Of a stretch of DNA of 64,000 nt, positions 43,723 to 55,086 are shown one piece after another (the first letter of the stretch is position 1; every line of letters begins with the position of its first letter). Origin of the DNA: Pyrenula massariospora (lineage: Eukaryota; Ascomycota; Eurotiomycetes; Pyrenulales; Pyrenulaceae); the NCBI GenBank assembly GCA_021030905.1, contig JAGFMI010000004.1, positions 186,001 through 250,000 on the forward strand, written 5' to 3'. The notes under the pieces are model-generated. The model had not been told where the DNA came from. It saw nothing but the letters and a program-made list of their open reading frames with translations, and made no database searches. A program made the translations under genes and the position numbers.

Positions 43723-46714
43723 GTCTGCGGTCGGTCGTAATCACGGTATGTGTAGCACTCAAAATCCAGAGGCAAGACCGGAGGGTGGCAACGGAGACGC
43801 CGACGTTGGGGACACCGAGAAAGAAAGGAGCGACAAGAATAGAAAATTGCTAGAAGTTTATATGGTTGTTTGAAGGGCGTTGAGTAAGCCACATGGGAAA
43901 TGGTGAATCGATTCTGGGCCATCAGAGGGAATATATTGGGCTGCATTCCGTTGGTGACGGTATGGGACATTCTGTGCCAACCCCACACTAATCGATCTTT
44001 TCTCTTGCCCTGAAGTGCTTTCCGAATAGGAAGTCCCTGTTCTTTGGGAAATCACGATTGGTGAAACGGCTTTAAAAGGGCCGGCGTAAGGCACACAAGC
44101 GGGAAGGGCTTTCATGAATCCACAAGTTGAAGGAAGAGCCAACCCCAAAGCTGTGGGGAAATGACGGAAGTAATTCCCAGAGATCCGAGAGGCGTAGAAA
44201 AAGGCGCCAGACCGCGGGGTGATGAGGGTTTCTGGCTCCAGAGATGAAGGAAGGATAATTAGCAGCTATACCCTCTGCGTCGGGCACCTCCTCTGGGGCC
44301 ATCTCCGGCAGTGGTTGGACATGTAAGCAGTCAACCCAAAAGGGCCGCATCGGTGATCTGCCGTCGGCCAGCGTTCCAGATACTGATGTGACCACGTGAC
44401 ACTCGACAATGTTATCCCATACACTCGACGTCGCTGTCACCGGCTCGGATGCTGCCTGGAACTAGGAGGGTAATCGTGGAGTTCTTGACCCTCTGCCGGC
44501 GGCTTTGGTGGCGGCCTATCGCGGGTTATCACGACGCTCCTGTTGAGTGCTTCGGCTTTTGTACATGTCAGCACATGCCGTGGGAAGAGATTTTCGAGGC
44601 GTCGGCTTTTGAGCCTGTCGTTGAGAGGGACCAGACTGGGACTGGCAGATCTGACTGCGTCGCCAGCCTCATCGATAATCCCTCGCCGGCACGGGCCTGG
44701 TGGTGCGCCCCGAGATGGTGCGGACGAGAGCAAGGGTGTGAACATGTTCTTCCGCAGTTTCTAATGATAGTTTCCGCGATGACCTTGACGTAGCCCTTGC
44801 GCGCATGAATCTGTCTACGCATTACCTAACTCGGAGCTTCCTGTCGATACTTGTCTTATTCGCGATTTATGGTGCAAGGCACTGCCCTCTATTTCAGAGG
44901 CTTGAGGTTATTCGCCAACGCTCCGTTACACGGCGTTTACAGCGGCCAAGGATGACTGCAGCCTGGGGTGCATCAGGGTCTGTATCTCGTGACTTTGTCC
45001 CCGATTCGTGGCTCAACAGGAGATCTTCCCCGACACTATGTTTCGGAAATCTCGATCTGATGTCGGAGGCTTCTTGCGGAGGGTTCCAGGCCAATTATAG
45101 AGCATGATAGGAAGCCTCTCTTGATAAAGCCATTCCAACCACAAAAGCGTCAAATGGGAAACCCACATCAACTTAGGACGAGGCTGCTTGTGGACCGACG
45201 GTATTGATCATAGGTTTACTTGAAATCTTGTCAACCAAGAAGAAGAATGTTGAAAACACCATGGCCATAATGAGCAGCATCCATTGCGGTAGTATGTACC
45301 TGCACACACCGTCTCGCTGGAGTATTAACAAGTCTCTCGAGGCGTTCCATTTTATCTTGAAGGAGGGTACACAAGGCTCCGTCCCAGACTAGGAAAATCG
45401 CCATATTGAAATGAGTATCCACGCATTGACCAGCACGGTAATATTCGCGAATCATATTATAACGAAGGAGAACCATTCAACGCTAAAAATGAAGAGATTA
45501 CTAGTGTTTGGTGTGCGCCACGGCACACTTTTGAACCTTTTGCGTCTGAATGCAAGGAGATCAATGCCGCCCACCAAAGACCTCGAACAAATGTCATAGT
45601 TTGGCTCCTAAAACAGCCCCCCGATATTGAAGAAGCAATTTTGGGCAACACAGGCCACTGATATTGTCCCGGTTATGCAAAGGCATCGGGTCCGGGTGCT
45701 TGGCTTACAAGTTCAGCTCTAATTATGAACAATTCTTGCGCGTAAGGCTTGCGGCTTGCTTCTTAAAAAAAAGCAAGTGCGGTGCCAAACACTAAAAATT
45801 GACTGACGATTATAGCTTAGGAACGGGCAGTCGGCCATGGACGCAGGACCAAACTTGGCGTTCGTCGTGGGCGCTGTGTTAGACTTGGTAGAGGTCTCAA
45901 GGCAACATGAGTGCAAAGCCACATGGTTGTGGTCGGAAGCCCTTCGGCCCTTTGGCCTCGAGCCCGCTAGGGTTATCGGCCACTTGCGCCTGTCTACTAA
46001 CAAAACGATGATAACGAGGTGCGCCAGGTAACAGAAACTGTTCCGAGGTGGTTATTACAATGACTTAAAATGTAAATTTCACAGCTTGCTCAGGGTGCGG
46101 CAACCGAAGTACAAAAGCCAGCCAGCTGCAGGATCGCTCATTCGACTAATACCTTGCTTGTAGCCTCGCCGATTAGGTTCCCAAATGGATCAATGTCTCT
46201 CATTTTCAGGAGGCTCTTTCTTCTCATCTGTCTGACACGCCTTGCAACGGCATCTTCATTGAAACTTCCTTTTTTTTTTGCTAGCTTTCTATACGGCTTC
46301 CCGCAGGTTGCAGCTTTCGTGCTACAACCTGTTCTCCTTTTTGAATCCCGTCACATGCCTATCCTAGGTGCAACACGTCTCAACGTCTTTGTTCTCTTGA
46401 TCCAAGGTTCCTTCAAGCTGAGCGCGCCTTTTAAGGGTTCACATAGTAGCCTTGCGAGCCCTGTGGAGCTGTATCACACCCACCATAAAGCGCGACGCTG
46501 CTATTTCGAGACGAGTGCGCTGCTGATGAATTGCTAATTGCCGAAAGCGAATAAATTGGGGGGCGGGGGGGGGGGGGGGGAGGAGAACGATGCCACTCGC
46601 TATGCCAAAGGATACACAGGACTAGCTACTCAAGGCTACTAGCTTCTACGGAGTACATATGCGCCATGATGTATCTCTTCCTAAACCTCAGAATTCAGAT
46701 GATGGTTATCCTTT
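43723..46714. repeat. Gene-poor region containing a 16-G homopolymer
   Basis: About 3 kb without a supportable gene. Overlapping short frames occur on both strands (for example 44072-44440 and 44437-44745, minus), but they lack recognisable domains or splice-consistent joins. At 46558-46580 there is a run GGGGGG-C-G16 on the plus strand, able to form a G-quadruplex and prone to slippage. No mobile element or RNA gene was recognised. Confidence 0.4.
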
Positions 46715-47539
46715 TCAGGAATTTTCGCTATCCTTGGCCTCCACCAGTATTAAATACTCATGCCCTTCCAGCAATTCCCCAAACGGCCAGTCAATACCCC
46801 GCCTGCGAATCGATGCAAGAGCATCATGAGGTTCCTGATGATCCACCCAGAAGCCTGTGTATGCCGAAGATACCGCACCATCCTCCACGTCTTCCTCGAA
46901 CAATGATCCTCTTAATACTGCGTTTTTGACGTAGCTGACCGGCACAGATTGAAGTACGTCACGCGCATGTTTTTTCGTCATTTCCAAGTCAATATTCTCC
47001 AGTCCGCGCCCAAAGGCTCGCAGAGCAGCGGAAATAGCGGCCGGATGGGAGCTTAGTATGCCACAGCCTCTGTCACTTCCACCCTCGCGAAGATGGCGCA
47101 ATAGCTGTGTAGCGAGACCTTGTCTTCGGAAGCCTCTGCAAACAACGAGTTGAGATATCCAGTAAAAGTTTCGACCGTCGTAATTCCATCGGCTGGCAAC
47201 AACGTTACCGACTAGCTGGCCTTCGACTTTAACGCGGACGTAGACATTCCGAGTGCCAGCGGGTAAACACTGCAGCTTTAACATATTGACCCCCATGCGA
47301 ACTCGATTTCCTGTCTCAATCCTTTTTCAGAAAATCTCTAATTTCGTTTCAATATTGACCTAGGTGGACTAGCCTTTCTTCGCGAATGCGCCCAATTTTT
47401 CCTCTGCCAGGGGACCCCATACGCCATAGTTCTCCGAAAATAGCCGGGCTGCCTCTTTCAGCATTTTAGTTGTGATATCTAGATCCTCAAATTCTTCGTA
47501 CACATGAGACTGGTCTGCGGTAGTCATATTTGCGGCCAT
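46715..47539 (-). CDS. GNAT-family N-acetyltransferase-like protein
   Basis: A GNAT-fold protein of 253 aa if exons 47374-47539 and 46715-47310 are joined. The first exon (YEEFEDLDITTKMLKEAARL, ENYGVWGPLAEEKLGAFAKK) and the second (NRVRMGVNMLKLQCLPAG) together match a fungal family in which this stretch is continuous. The acetyl-CoA binding motif A is WISQLVVCRGFRRQGLATQL, with the R/Q-x-x-G-x-A core intact. The C-terminal half is less conserved. No GT donor gives the correct phase: the only in-frame solution begins with GC (AAAG|GCTAGT) and ends GACAG, a 63-bp GC-AG intron; otherwise the gene is broken by the TAG right after the first exon. Substrate unknown. Confidence 0.72.
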
Positions 47540-49144
47540 TTGATGTGAACCTAGGTGGTCTGAGGCAAGTCGTGGGTACTTGGCCGATATCAAAGTTACA
47601 AGGTAAAAAAAAGTTATACTACGGACTAGCTAAGTCACTTTCGGCCATTGGGACTCCGCAACCAAGGCCGAAAACTGCGGAGAAATGAGAAAAGTAGTAC
47701 ATTGATGATCCATTAGTTATCATCTCGATCCGATGTAGAGACACAGCCGCTTTCTGGACATTTCTTAGGCCCTGTGGATAGATAATCTCGAGATCTTTTA
47801 AGACAACAGAATCGACATCTTACTCTCACATTAACTTCCACTCTAACAGAGGTGCATAACTCTTCTTGGGAGAATGGCTTGAGAGAAACGCGGTAGATTC
47901 TCGGTCCATGTTGGAGATTAACAGCTTTAGACAGAGGGGAGGGAGATAGTAGGAATGTCTATTTATGAAGTCAAGATGCCTGGTATTTTGCAAAAGACTT
48001 TCAATGCTCCTATCTCAATCGAAAACATCCTTCAAAGGCTCCGGGATGTGGCTTTTTACTTACAAATATATGGCGTCCGTAGACGGCCACTTATATAGGA
48101 TGCAGGAATGAACGCTTAAGCACTTGCAGCAACATCTGTACTTCTGTGTGATCAAGTGGGTACTTTTTTGCGGATGCAGCAAATCCCATGCAGACGGTAG
48201 CCCTGTTGGCATGGAGTCCCCATCTTGGATGTATGGCGAGCCTTATCGATTACCTTTTGCCCATGTGCCCTCAGAGATACTATTAGCGGGGTCTGTCAAT
48301 GACTTTGAAACTTCACTGGCCTTTATATCACGTGGCTCCAGACCCTTTACTGTTTCTACTCTGCGGCACACGGGGGACCCGACTCTTCCGAATACCAGAG
48401 TGTTTTCACAGTATACATGCGTAATTGAGAAGACTCGTTACACAGAGCTAAATGGCTGAAAGCACGGAGGGATGGAATCATGTAAGATGGTTGTTTCCCC
48501 ATGTTGGCTTTTTGGGATACCCAAACATTATTACAGAGTGGGGGTTATGCAAGTTCTTGGAGATATTAGCCCCCAAAGCTGAGAATTCGTCATTGCATCA
48601 TGTGTGCAGTTGGGCCTGCTGTCTCAAGGCTCGGTTAGATGCACGGAGGCGTTCTGAATTTCTCAGGGAAATTTGATATGTATATCGTGTGATTCGGCCC
48701 CTTTTCAAGAGCCACGAGCTGATGAAAGGCTGCAAAAGCCGCGTCTATGCAGCAACGCAACCGATGAAATCTTTTCAAAACCCGCTAAGCTGGTTTGGAC
48801 ACGAATACACTCGCGGAAACATTGCAGGATCTGTTCATTGACTTTGTGAATAAACAATTCGAAAAGCGGCTGGGCTTTTTGATGCACATGAAGGTTACCT
48901 TGCTTAGTGATCTGAAACACAGGGATTGGGCATATCTTTGTTCAGCAAGGCATCTGCTGTGGCCTGCCGCACAATCGACCAGGTACGCAATCGAAGCGAT
49001 CGTCCGGCAGGCTATGGCGCATGGAAGCCAGATGCTTGCGGTGCGAAGATTTCATGCAGTGGCCAAGAGTCAACAGTCCAATTATCCCTGTCTGCAGCAG
49101 ACCCAAGCAAAATCAAGGTATTGAGAAACAATAGCGTATGTCCT
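47540..49144. other. Gene-poor region before the inverted repeat
   Basis: About 1.6 kb of modest-GC sequence with only short frames, none convincing. The first few hundred bp should hold the promoter of the GNAT gene. Confidence 0.4.
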
Positions 49145-49229
49145 CGAGGCAGGGTGACAGAAGTCGTGGCCCCCTTCTCATCCCCATTATTAACCGGTAG
49201 GGGGCCACGATTTCTGTCACCCTGCCTCG
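49145..49229. repeat. Inverted repeat, 31-bp arms with 23-bp loop
   Basis: Left arm 49145-49175 and right arm 49199-49229 are reverse complements with one mismatch (C against T). The arms include GAGGCAGGGTGACAGAAG and its complement CTTCTGTCACCCTGCCTC (with one change). The spacer 49176-49198 is AT-richer. On either strand this would fold as a long stable hairpin. It lies in non-coding sequence between the GNAT gene and the membrane-protein gene. It could be a foldback element, the remains of a MITE, or a palindrome formed by replication error. No target-site duplication is obvious immediately outside the arms. Confidence 0.9.
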
Positions 49230-49853
49230 CCTTGCACACAGGCTATGGCTAATACTATCAATGACTATAGGCCTTGAATGGGAACACCTGTACGCTTGAC
49301 CTGCACGCTCCTGTCCACTGTCACGAAGCTCCAATCACTGCAGCGATAAATATATCCGACGTCCCATCTGAGATTTTCTCTTTGCCCGCAAGCCTGATAT
49401 TCCCCCCACGCTTGGCGAGCTTCGTCAAGGCCGACGTGGTTCCGGGGCTGTCCAACGTGCCGCAATTGCTTGATGCGATACGATTGTTTGGTACGACGCA
49501 CCTCACGACTGCACCTCCCAGATGCCAGATGGAACTCTCCGACATTAGCGTTTTGAAATGGTGCGGAACCAAAAAAAGGCTACGCGCCTACTCGATGATC
49601 GAGATCGCTCTCGATCTGAATCGCTTCGCAAAACCTCATTCGTAGAAGGCTGGTAGAGGACGATCCCTGTCGGAAATCAAACACGGTGCAATGTTCAGCT
49701 CTTCTCTATTACTTGCTATGGACGTTTTTATTTGAACAGATCTGGAGATAATGGTTATAAGGGTCGCAGTGACTCTGTCTGCAGCATACTCTCCCTCACT
49801 CGATTTTCTTTCCGAATCTTGGCACTTTTACATGATCAAGCACCAAAACAAAG
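49230..49853. other. Intergenic region
   Basis: About 620 bp upstream of the membrane-protein gene. A plus-strand frame at 49274-49645 lacks an ATG at its start and resembles no family I know. Presumed promoter of the downstream gene. Confidence 0.4.
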
Positions 49854-52207
49854 ATGTCTCATTCGCAAACTGTTGCCAGTGACAAGTACCCAGTCTACCT
49901 CGGCGTATGGACGAATTGGTCTCTGGGAGGACGGATAACTGGATCTATAATTACATTGAATCATCGAGATGGCGCTCTTTTGACCGCTTTCCTTGCAGTA
50001 TTTGTTACTTTTGCAGGGTCCAAGCTATGGCGCATCTTCTGTTTCTGTTTACACCAAGGTCTGCTAGCCAGAGGTGCTCAAGACGGGCTATATCATCAAC
50101 GCCAGGTCATTCTTTGCAACGCTGTTAACGAACAGTCTGGATTTATTAGTCTTAGCCGAGCTTTATGGACATGGCGTCACAAGGCTCCTCGACCTTTCTA
50201 TCGAATGTTACCGATCATCAGCTTCGCTTTATGTGCTACAGTGCTATTTACAGTGAGCAGTATATTCTCATCAAGAATTATTTCCAGTATGGGGAACGAA
50301 GTTCTAATTGCAAGTCCTGACTGTGGTATACCTATATCTCCGCCTGGTCAAGATGTGACAGAACAACAAAATGAACTGGTTTACCAACCCTGGCGGACTG
50401 AAAGACTGACTTACTATTCAAATTACGCCCAACGATGTTATTCGGGTCAAGAAGCAGATAGTTGCACGCCATTCATTAAAAAGAATATTTTCAGCATTGT
50501 TGATCGGAACACTAGCTGTCCTTTTAGTGAGAAAATATGCGTCAATCAGAACAACAATCTTATGCTAGATACTGGATTCTTAAATTCACAAACAGATCTT
50601 GGACTGAATGCACCAGCCGATCTCCAATTCAATTTTCGGATCATCACACACTGCGCCCCTATAAAGAGCAAAGGGTACACGGAAACTGTCTATTATGCTC
50701 CTAACAAGCCATACACACGATATTTTTACGGGACTCAGCCGAGCTTCCATTCCCCTGCCACAAACCTTGTATTTTCAAACTATACTTTCGAAGTTCCACA
50801 CCAATCAAGTGAAGAGCTGCGTTGGCGGAAATTAACCAGTTCCTCTGCAGAGCATGTCGTGTAGTAAGTGCCCTCGCACAGAGCCGTGAGACATCTAGGC
50901 ATTCTTTGTTCTAATTTTTCTAGCACGGTGGCTTGTACGCTGAATTACCCCGGCGACTGTGATTATACTCCGATTGATGAGCTCACTTTCAGTGACGGCG
51001 ACATAGCTTTGTTCTTTCTCTCAGCTAATGGAGTATTATATACATCACCTGTTGACGATGATTGGTATGCTGCACACCAAGCTATCAATTATACTATTAA
51101 TAATTACTATACTGGCTCTACTCCTATCTATCTTTCAGATCAACCAGCCTCAGTACTGGGATGCAAGATGCAGTATCAGAAATGTGACACAATCGCGCCG
51201 TCTAAACAAGGCTGCTCACTACTTGGAGGTAGTGTAAATATCGGCGCAAACGTCCCAACGTCTACCGCGAAAAAAGATACGGCGCTTTACTGGGGCCTTC
51301 CACTAATTACCATCTGGGAAGTGGCTGGAAGACTTCACTCGTCCTCCTTAACATCTAGATTTAGTCTGTCATCTAAGGGCAGACAAGGACCTTTACCAGT
51401 CAACCAGTGGCAACTCGAGGTTGAAAATTGGCATAACATTGCTCTTACAGCTATTCAAGGTAGTGTATTGGATGATGCTGTAGGTCCGGGGGATCCTGAT
51501 ATGCTTAAATACTTCTGGACAAGGCCAAGAACCAATGTAGAGAAATATCTCTGCAAGAATCAAGTACGTGGAGAATGTTCTGCTGTTTCCTGCTTCTGTA
51601 ATTTTCGCATAAGAAGACTGGAGTGTCTTCTTGGTTATTCAATTACGGGCTCGAATAATCTATTTTCTCACGCTTTTCAACACTAACTTATTCCTAGAAG
51701 ATTATTTCAACAAGTTACACGAACTTTTCATTGATGTCACTTGTTATAGTCCTTATAATTGGTACGTTCGCCGTGCTCCTCGAATCCTTACTGGAAATAC
51801 TTGTTGTGTGGTTGGAGCGGCGTGGGATTATTAAGGTTTCTAGTCATGAATGGTTCAGCAACAATATTTTTCAAATACAAAGAATGGTGCACGAAGAGCT
51901 CGAACTTGGTGATTGGGAGAATTGTACTGGTCCACGTGCGATTCCGGTTACAAAGAAAGGGGGGCAACTACTTGGAATTCTCGATTCAGAGGATCCCAAA
52001 CATCCGAGACTCAGAAACCCAGGAAAAGAGAGTCTCAACGCTAAAACGGTGGACCACTCTAGCGGCCAAGAAGACGTTTTCAAGGATGAGAAGATGGTTC
52101 CTACTGGAAGAGCCAGCCGTAAATCGCAGGACGATAGCCAGGCTAGTGCGAGCATTGACAACGTTAAAAGTCAGGATAAGGAGGACCTTTCAAAATACGA
52201 TCGTTAA
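49854..52207 (+). CDS. Multi-pass membrane protein of unknown function (fungal-specific)
   Basis: Three exons (49854-50863, 50924-51563, 51698-52207) give 719 aa. The joins restore EHVVYTVACTLNYPG and LCKNQKIISTSYTNFSLMSL; the second intron (134 bp) has donor GTACGT, branch CACTAAC and acceptor CCTAG. Predicted membrane segments lie near residues 40-65 (GALLTAFLAVFVTFAG), 122-142 (MLPIISFALCATVLFTVSS) and 560-585 (SLVIVLIIGTFAVLLESLLE). Between the second and third is a large, probably extracellular domain with many cysteines (CGIPISPP, CYSGQEADSC, CPFSEKIC) and N-glycosylation sites. The cytoplasmic C-terminal 120 residues are charged and polar. The plan fits a family of filamentous-fungal membrane proteins without known role that often sits in accessory regions. 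I assign no function. Confidence 0.78.
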
Positions 52208-53392
52208 TCTTCCAGAAGAGAACGAGCATCCAAGCATTTTGATCAGCCCAATAGAAGCTCCGGTACCAACGCACCTAGAGCCTCCAGAACAGCGGCACGA
52301 TGAAACTCACAATTTTGGCCAGAAGAAATCGGATGAACGCACGATCTCGCAAATGAGGCTTCGCGTGTAAGCAATTTTATCAGAGATCTATGGGGGTACA
52401 ATTTGCATCTGCTTAGGTTTTGATGCAGGCTTGGTGGATCGAACTAGTCACACAATTGCTACCACAAATTATCGAGCAAATTCATACAGTTCAGGCAAAA
52501 TCGGCTTCGGCTTCGCCTACTACGGAGCAGGCATGTCCATCATTGGAAGGGATGTCTCTCTTTGCGCGTGACTTTAAATACTTGATCTCACCTCCACTGC
52601 GCACTTAATCTTGGACAGAGTTTCTTTTTCCAGCTGCCAAGCTAGTTCCTGATGTAATGCAGTATTGACAATCGCTCTCACTTGACATAAAATCTTCCTT
52701 TTTGATGAGTGAGAACCTGAAATAGAATAACTTATCCAGAGATCCCGGCAACAATGAATCAAAATTACCCCAACGTGTTCCCATCCATGCATGTCACGCA
52801 TCCTAAATATTAGAATGCCTAGTCTTTTCCATCCTTTTCTCTCCACCTTTTGGTATGATGAATGGACTTGGCTTTGGACAAATAAGAGTACACATAAATG
52901 GACGCGGAGGCTAACGATGGAGCTAGCAAGAACCCTAATAAGCTTTGCTGTAGCGCTGAGGAACGGTAAGAGGTGGAGTGGGATGAAGAACAAGCTGGAG
53001 TGTGCACTGAAATTTGTTTTTATGAGAAAGTTGAGAGAACACATATCTAGTCACCTACACGGAAGGAGGGGCGACTGACTAAAGACAATCCTCAGTCATT
53101 GCCATTCGATCAGCCAACCCAACTAGAGAGCCTGAATTTCGCGGAACACAGCTCTATTTGAAGCCGTGTTAGGCGTTGCGGGCTCCCTTTTCCTTTTTTG
53201 ACTAGCGCTTGAAATGGGTGCGGAGTGCGGTTTCGTCGAGATCGGGGCACTTGTAGCTTCGCTGTAGCTCTACTCGAGATCTTGAGCTCTCTCACGCTCT
53301 TTGCCGCTAGCTTAATGACTTGATATTGATGCCCCCGAAATCATATCAGAGGTTGTGGGCAATCACCGAACCTGTTGATTTCCTCGAACACC
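52208..53392. other. Intergenic region
   Basis: About 1.2 kb. Just after the stop, alternative frames stay open for a short distance on the plus strand (to 52370) but show no homology. A minus-strand frame at 52574-53044 has no recognisable domain. The final part should be the VPS26 promoter. Confidence 0.45.
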
Positions 53393-54530
53393 ATGTCATC
53401 CTTCTTTTTCTCCACTCCGCTCGACATCGACATTGTCCTTGAGGACACGGACGACAGGCAAACAGTTGATGTCAAGCTTGACAAGAACAGGCGGGAGAAA
53501 TGTCCTCTTTACATGGATGGGGAGTCTGTAAAAGGTGCCGTTACGATCAGACCAAAGGATGGCAGGCGACTAGAGCATACGGGCATCAAGGTTCAATTCA
53601 TTGGGACGATAGGTGCGCTTCATAACATTCGTTGCGCTTTTCCATGCTGACAGCGAGGTGCATAGAGATGTTTTTTGACCGCGGCAACCATTATGAATTC
53701 CTTTCTCTTGGGCAAGAACTCGCCGCTCCCGGCGAGCTCCAACACCCTCAAACCTTTCCCTTCAACTTCAAGAACGTTGAAAAGCAGTACGAGTCGTACA
53801 ATGGCATCAACGTGAAATTGCGATACTTTGTCAGAGTCACTGTGTCAAGACGGATGGCAGATGTGATTCGAGAGAAGGATATCTGGGTATACTCGTACCG
53901 AATACCACCGGAGACAAACAGCTCGATCAAGATGGATGTCGGGATTGAGGACTGTCTGCATATTGAGTTTGAGTACTCGAAAAGCAAATACCATCTGAAG
54001 GACGTAATCGTGGGGAGAATATATTTTCTGCTTGTACGGTTGAAGATCAAGCACATGGAGCTTTCCATCATTCGAAGGGAAACAACGGGTGTTGCACCGA
54101 ACCAGTACAATGAGAGCGAGACTTTAGTAAGGTTCGAGATTATGGACGGGTCGCCGTCAAGGGGTCTGTCTTGCCGCTTCCATTCTGTCAGAGCGAGTCA
54201 GACTGACATTCACAACCAGGAGAGACGATTCCCATTCGACTGTTCCTTGGTGGCTTCGACCTCACCCCGACCTTCCGCGAAGTGAACAAGAAATACTCTA
54301 CCCGCTACTATCTCAGCCTCGTGCTCATTGATGAAGGTGAGGTTCTCTCCTACCCCGACAGCATTCTTCCGCTCACATCCATCGTAGATGCCCGTCGATA
54401 CTTCAAGCAGTCAGAGATCGTCCTCTTCCGGCAAACACCAGACCAGATACCCGCCCTAGCTATGGATCCGCCTACGATCGGCGGCAAATTGCCACCCCAA
54501 CAACCAATGCCAATAACGGCTGCACAGTGA
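53393..54530 (+). CDS. VPS26: Retromer subunit Vps26
   Basis: Vps26 is the arrestin-fold subunit of the retromer core (Vps26-Vps29-Vps35), which recycles receptors from endosomes to the Golgi. Four exons (53393-53612, 53666-54163, 54220-54336, 54388-54530) give 325 aa. Conserved segments are continuous across the joins: STPLDIDIVLED, VQFIGTIEMFFDRGNHYEF, YESYNGINVKLRYFVRVTV, EIMDGSPSRGETIPIRLFLG, FDLTPTFREVNKKYSTRYY and LIDEDARRYFKQSEIVLFR. The start ATG at 53393 begins the canonical MSSFFFSTPLDI. The last 30 residues are proline-rich and variable, as in other fungi. With MON2 in the same window this is a second endosomal trafficking gene, but the two are about 13 kb apart and not co-regulated on present evidence. 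Confidence 0.97.
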
Positions 54531-55086
54531 AAATCATAACCTTAGCCGTCCAAAGTCCAAGCACCAGCCTAGCGAATTCTTGGTTCGAGACAAGTATAGC
54601 TCCGAAGCCTGAGCTGCGATAATCAAAATCTACTCTCGTCTTGCCGACAGCCCAAAAAATTTGCTCCTGAAGCTAGCCAGCGCGAGACGAAACTCGCAAC
54701 TAGATTTTCTACGCACGTCCTCCTGGCAACTAACATCACTATAATGCCACGACAAGACGGGAACAATCTGCACTCGAACTTCGCACGAAAGTGTGAACTG
54801 GTTCGCTGCCCCGTCCAAACAGAAGCCTCCTGACACACATGACTATCAAGTAGGCAAGTAGACTCAAATGACAGAGTTCTGATATTATACAATACAATAT
54901 AGAATCAAATGTTCTCTCCACTTTGTCAGAATATGAATATGTACAATCGAACATGGGCGAAAATATATACACACGTCTAAGAACATCACGACGGACTCCT
55001 TTCCATTCCCCTTCTCCCCTCTTCCCTTGTGTCCTCTCCTCTCCTCTCCCCACTCCCTGCAAAACCCCTACCTACCCACCACCAGC
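54531..55086. other. Convergent intergenic region with pyrimidine-rich tract
   Basis: About 560 bp between the stops of VPS26 (+) and the rhamnogalacturonase (-). A CT-rich low-complexity tract lies at about 55000-55065 on the plus strand. AT-rich sequence near 54880-54970 probably includes polyadenylation sites. Confidence 0.5.

Noticed and set aside
44072-44745. Two overlapping minus-strand frames of 102-122 codons
   Set aside because: No ATG-to-stop structure linked by introns, no domain, and mixed composition; treated as chance frames.
49274-49645. Plus-strand frame of 123 codons after the inverted repeat
   Set aside because: Opens with TTG, no recognisable domain, and no promoter or splice evidence.
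51564-51697. Reading the membrane-protein gene straight through to CFCNFRIRRLECLLG
   Set aside because: Homology and hydrophobic pattern resume at KIISTSYTNFSLMSL after an acceptor at 51697, so this piece is intron.
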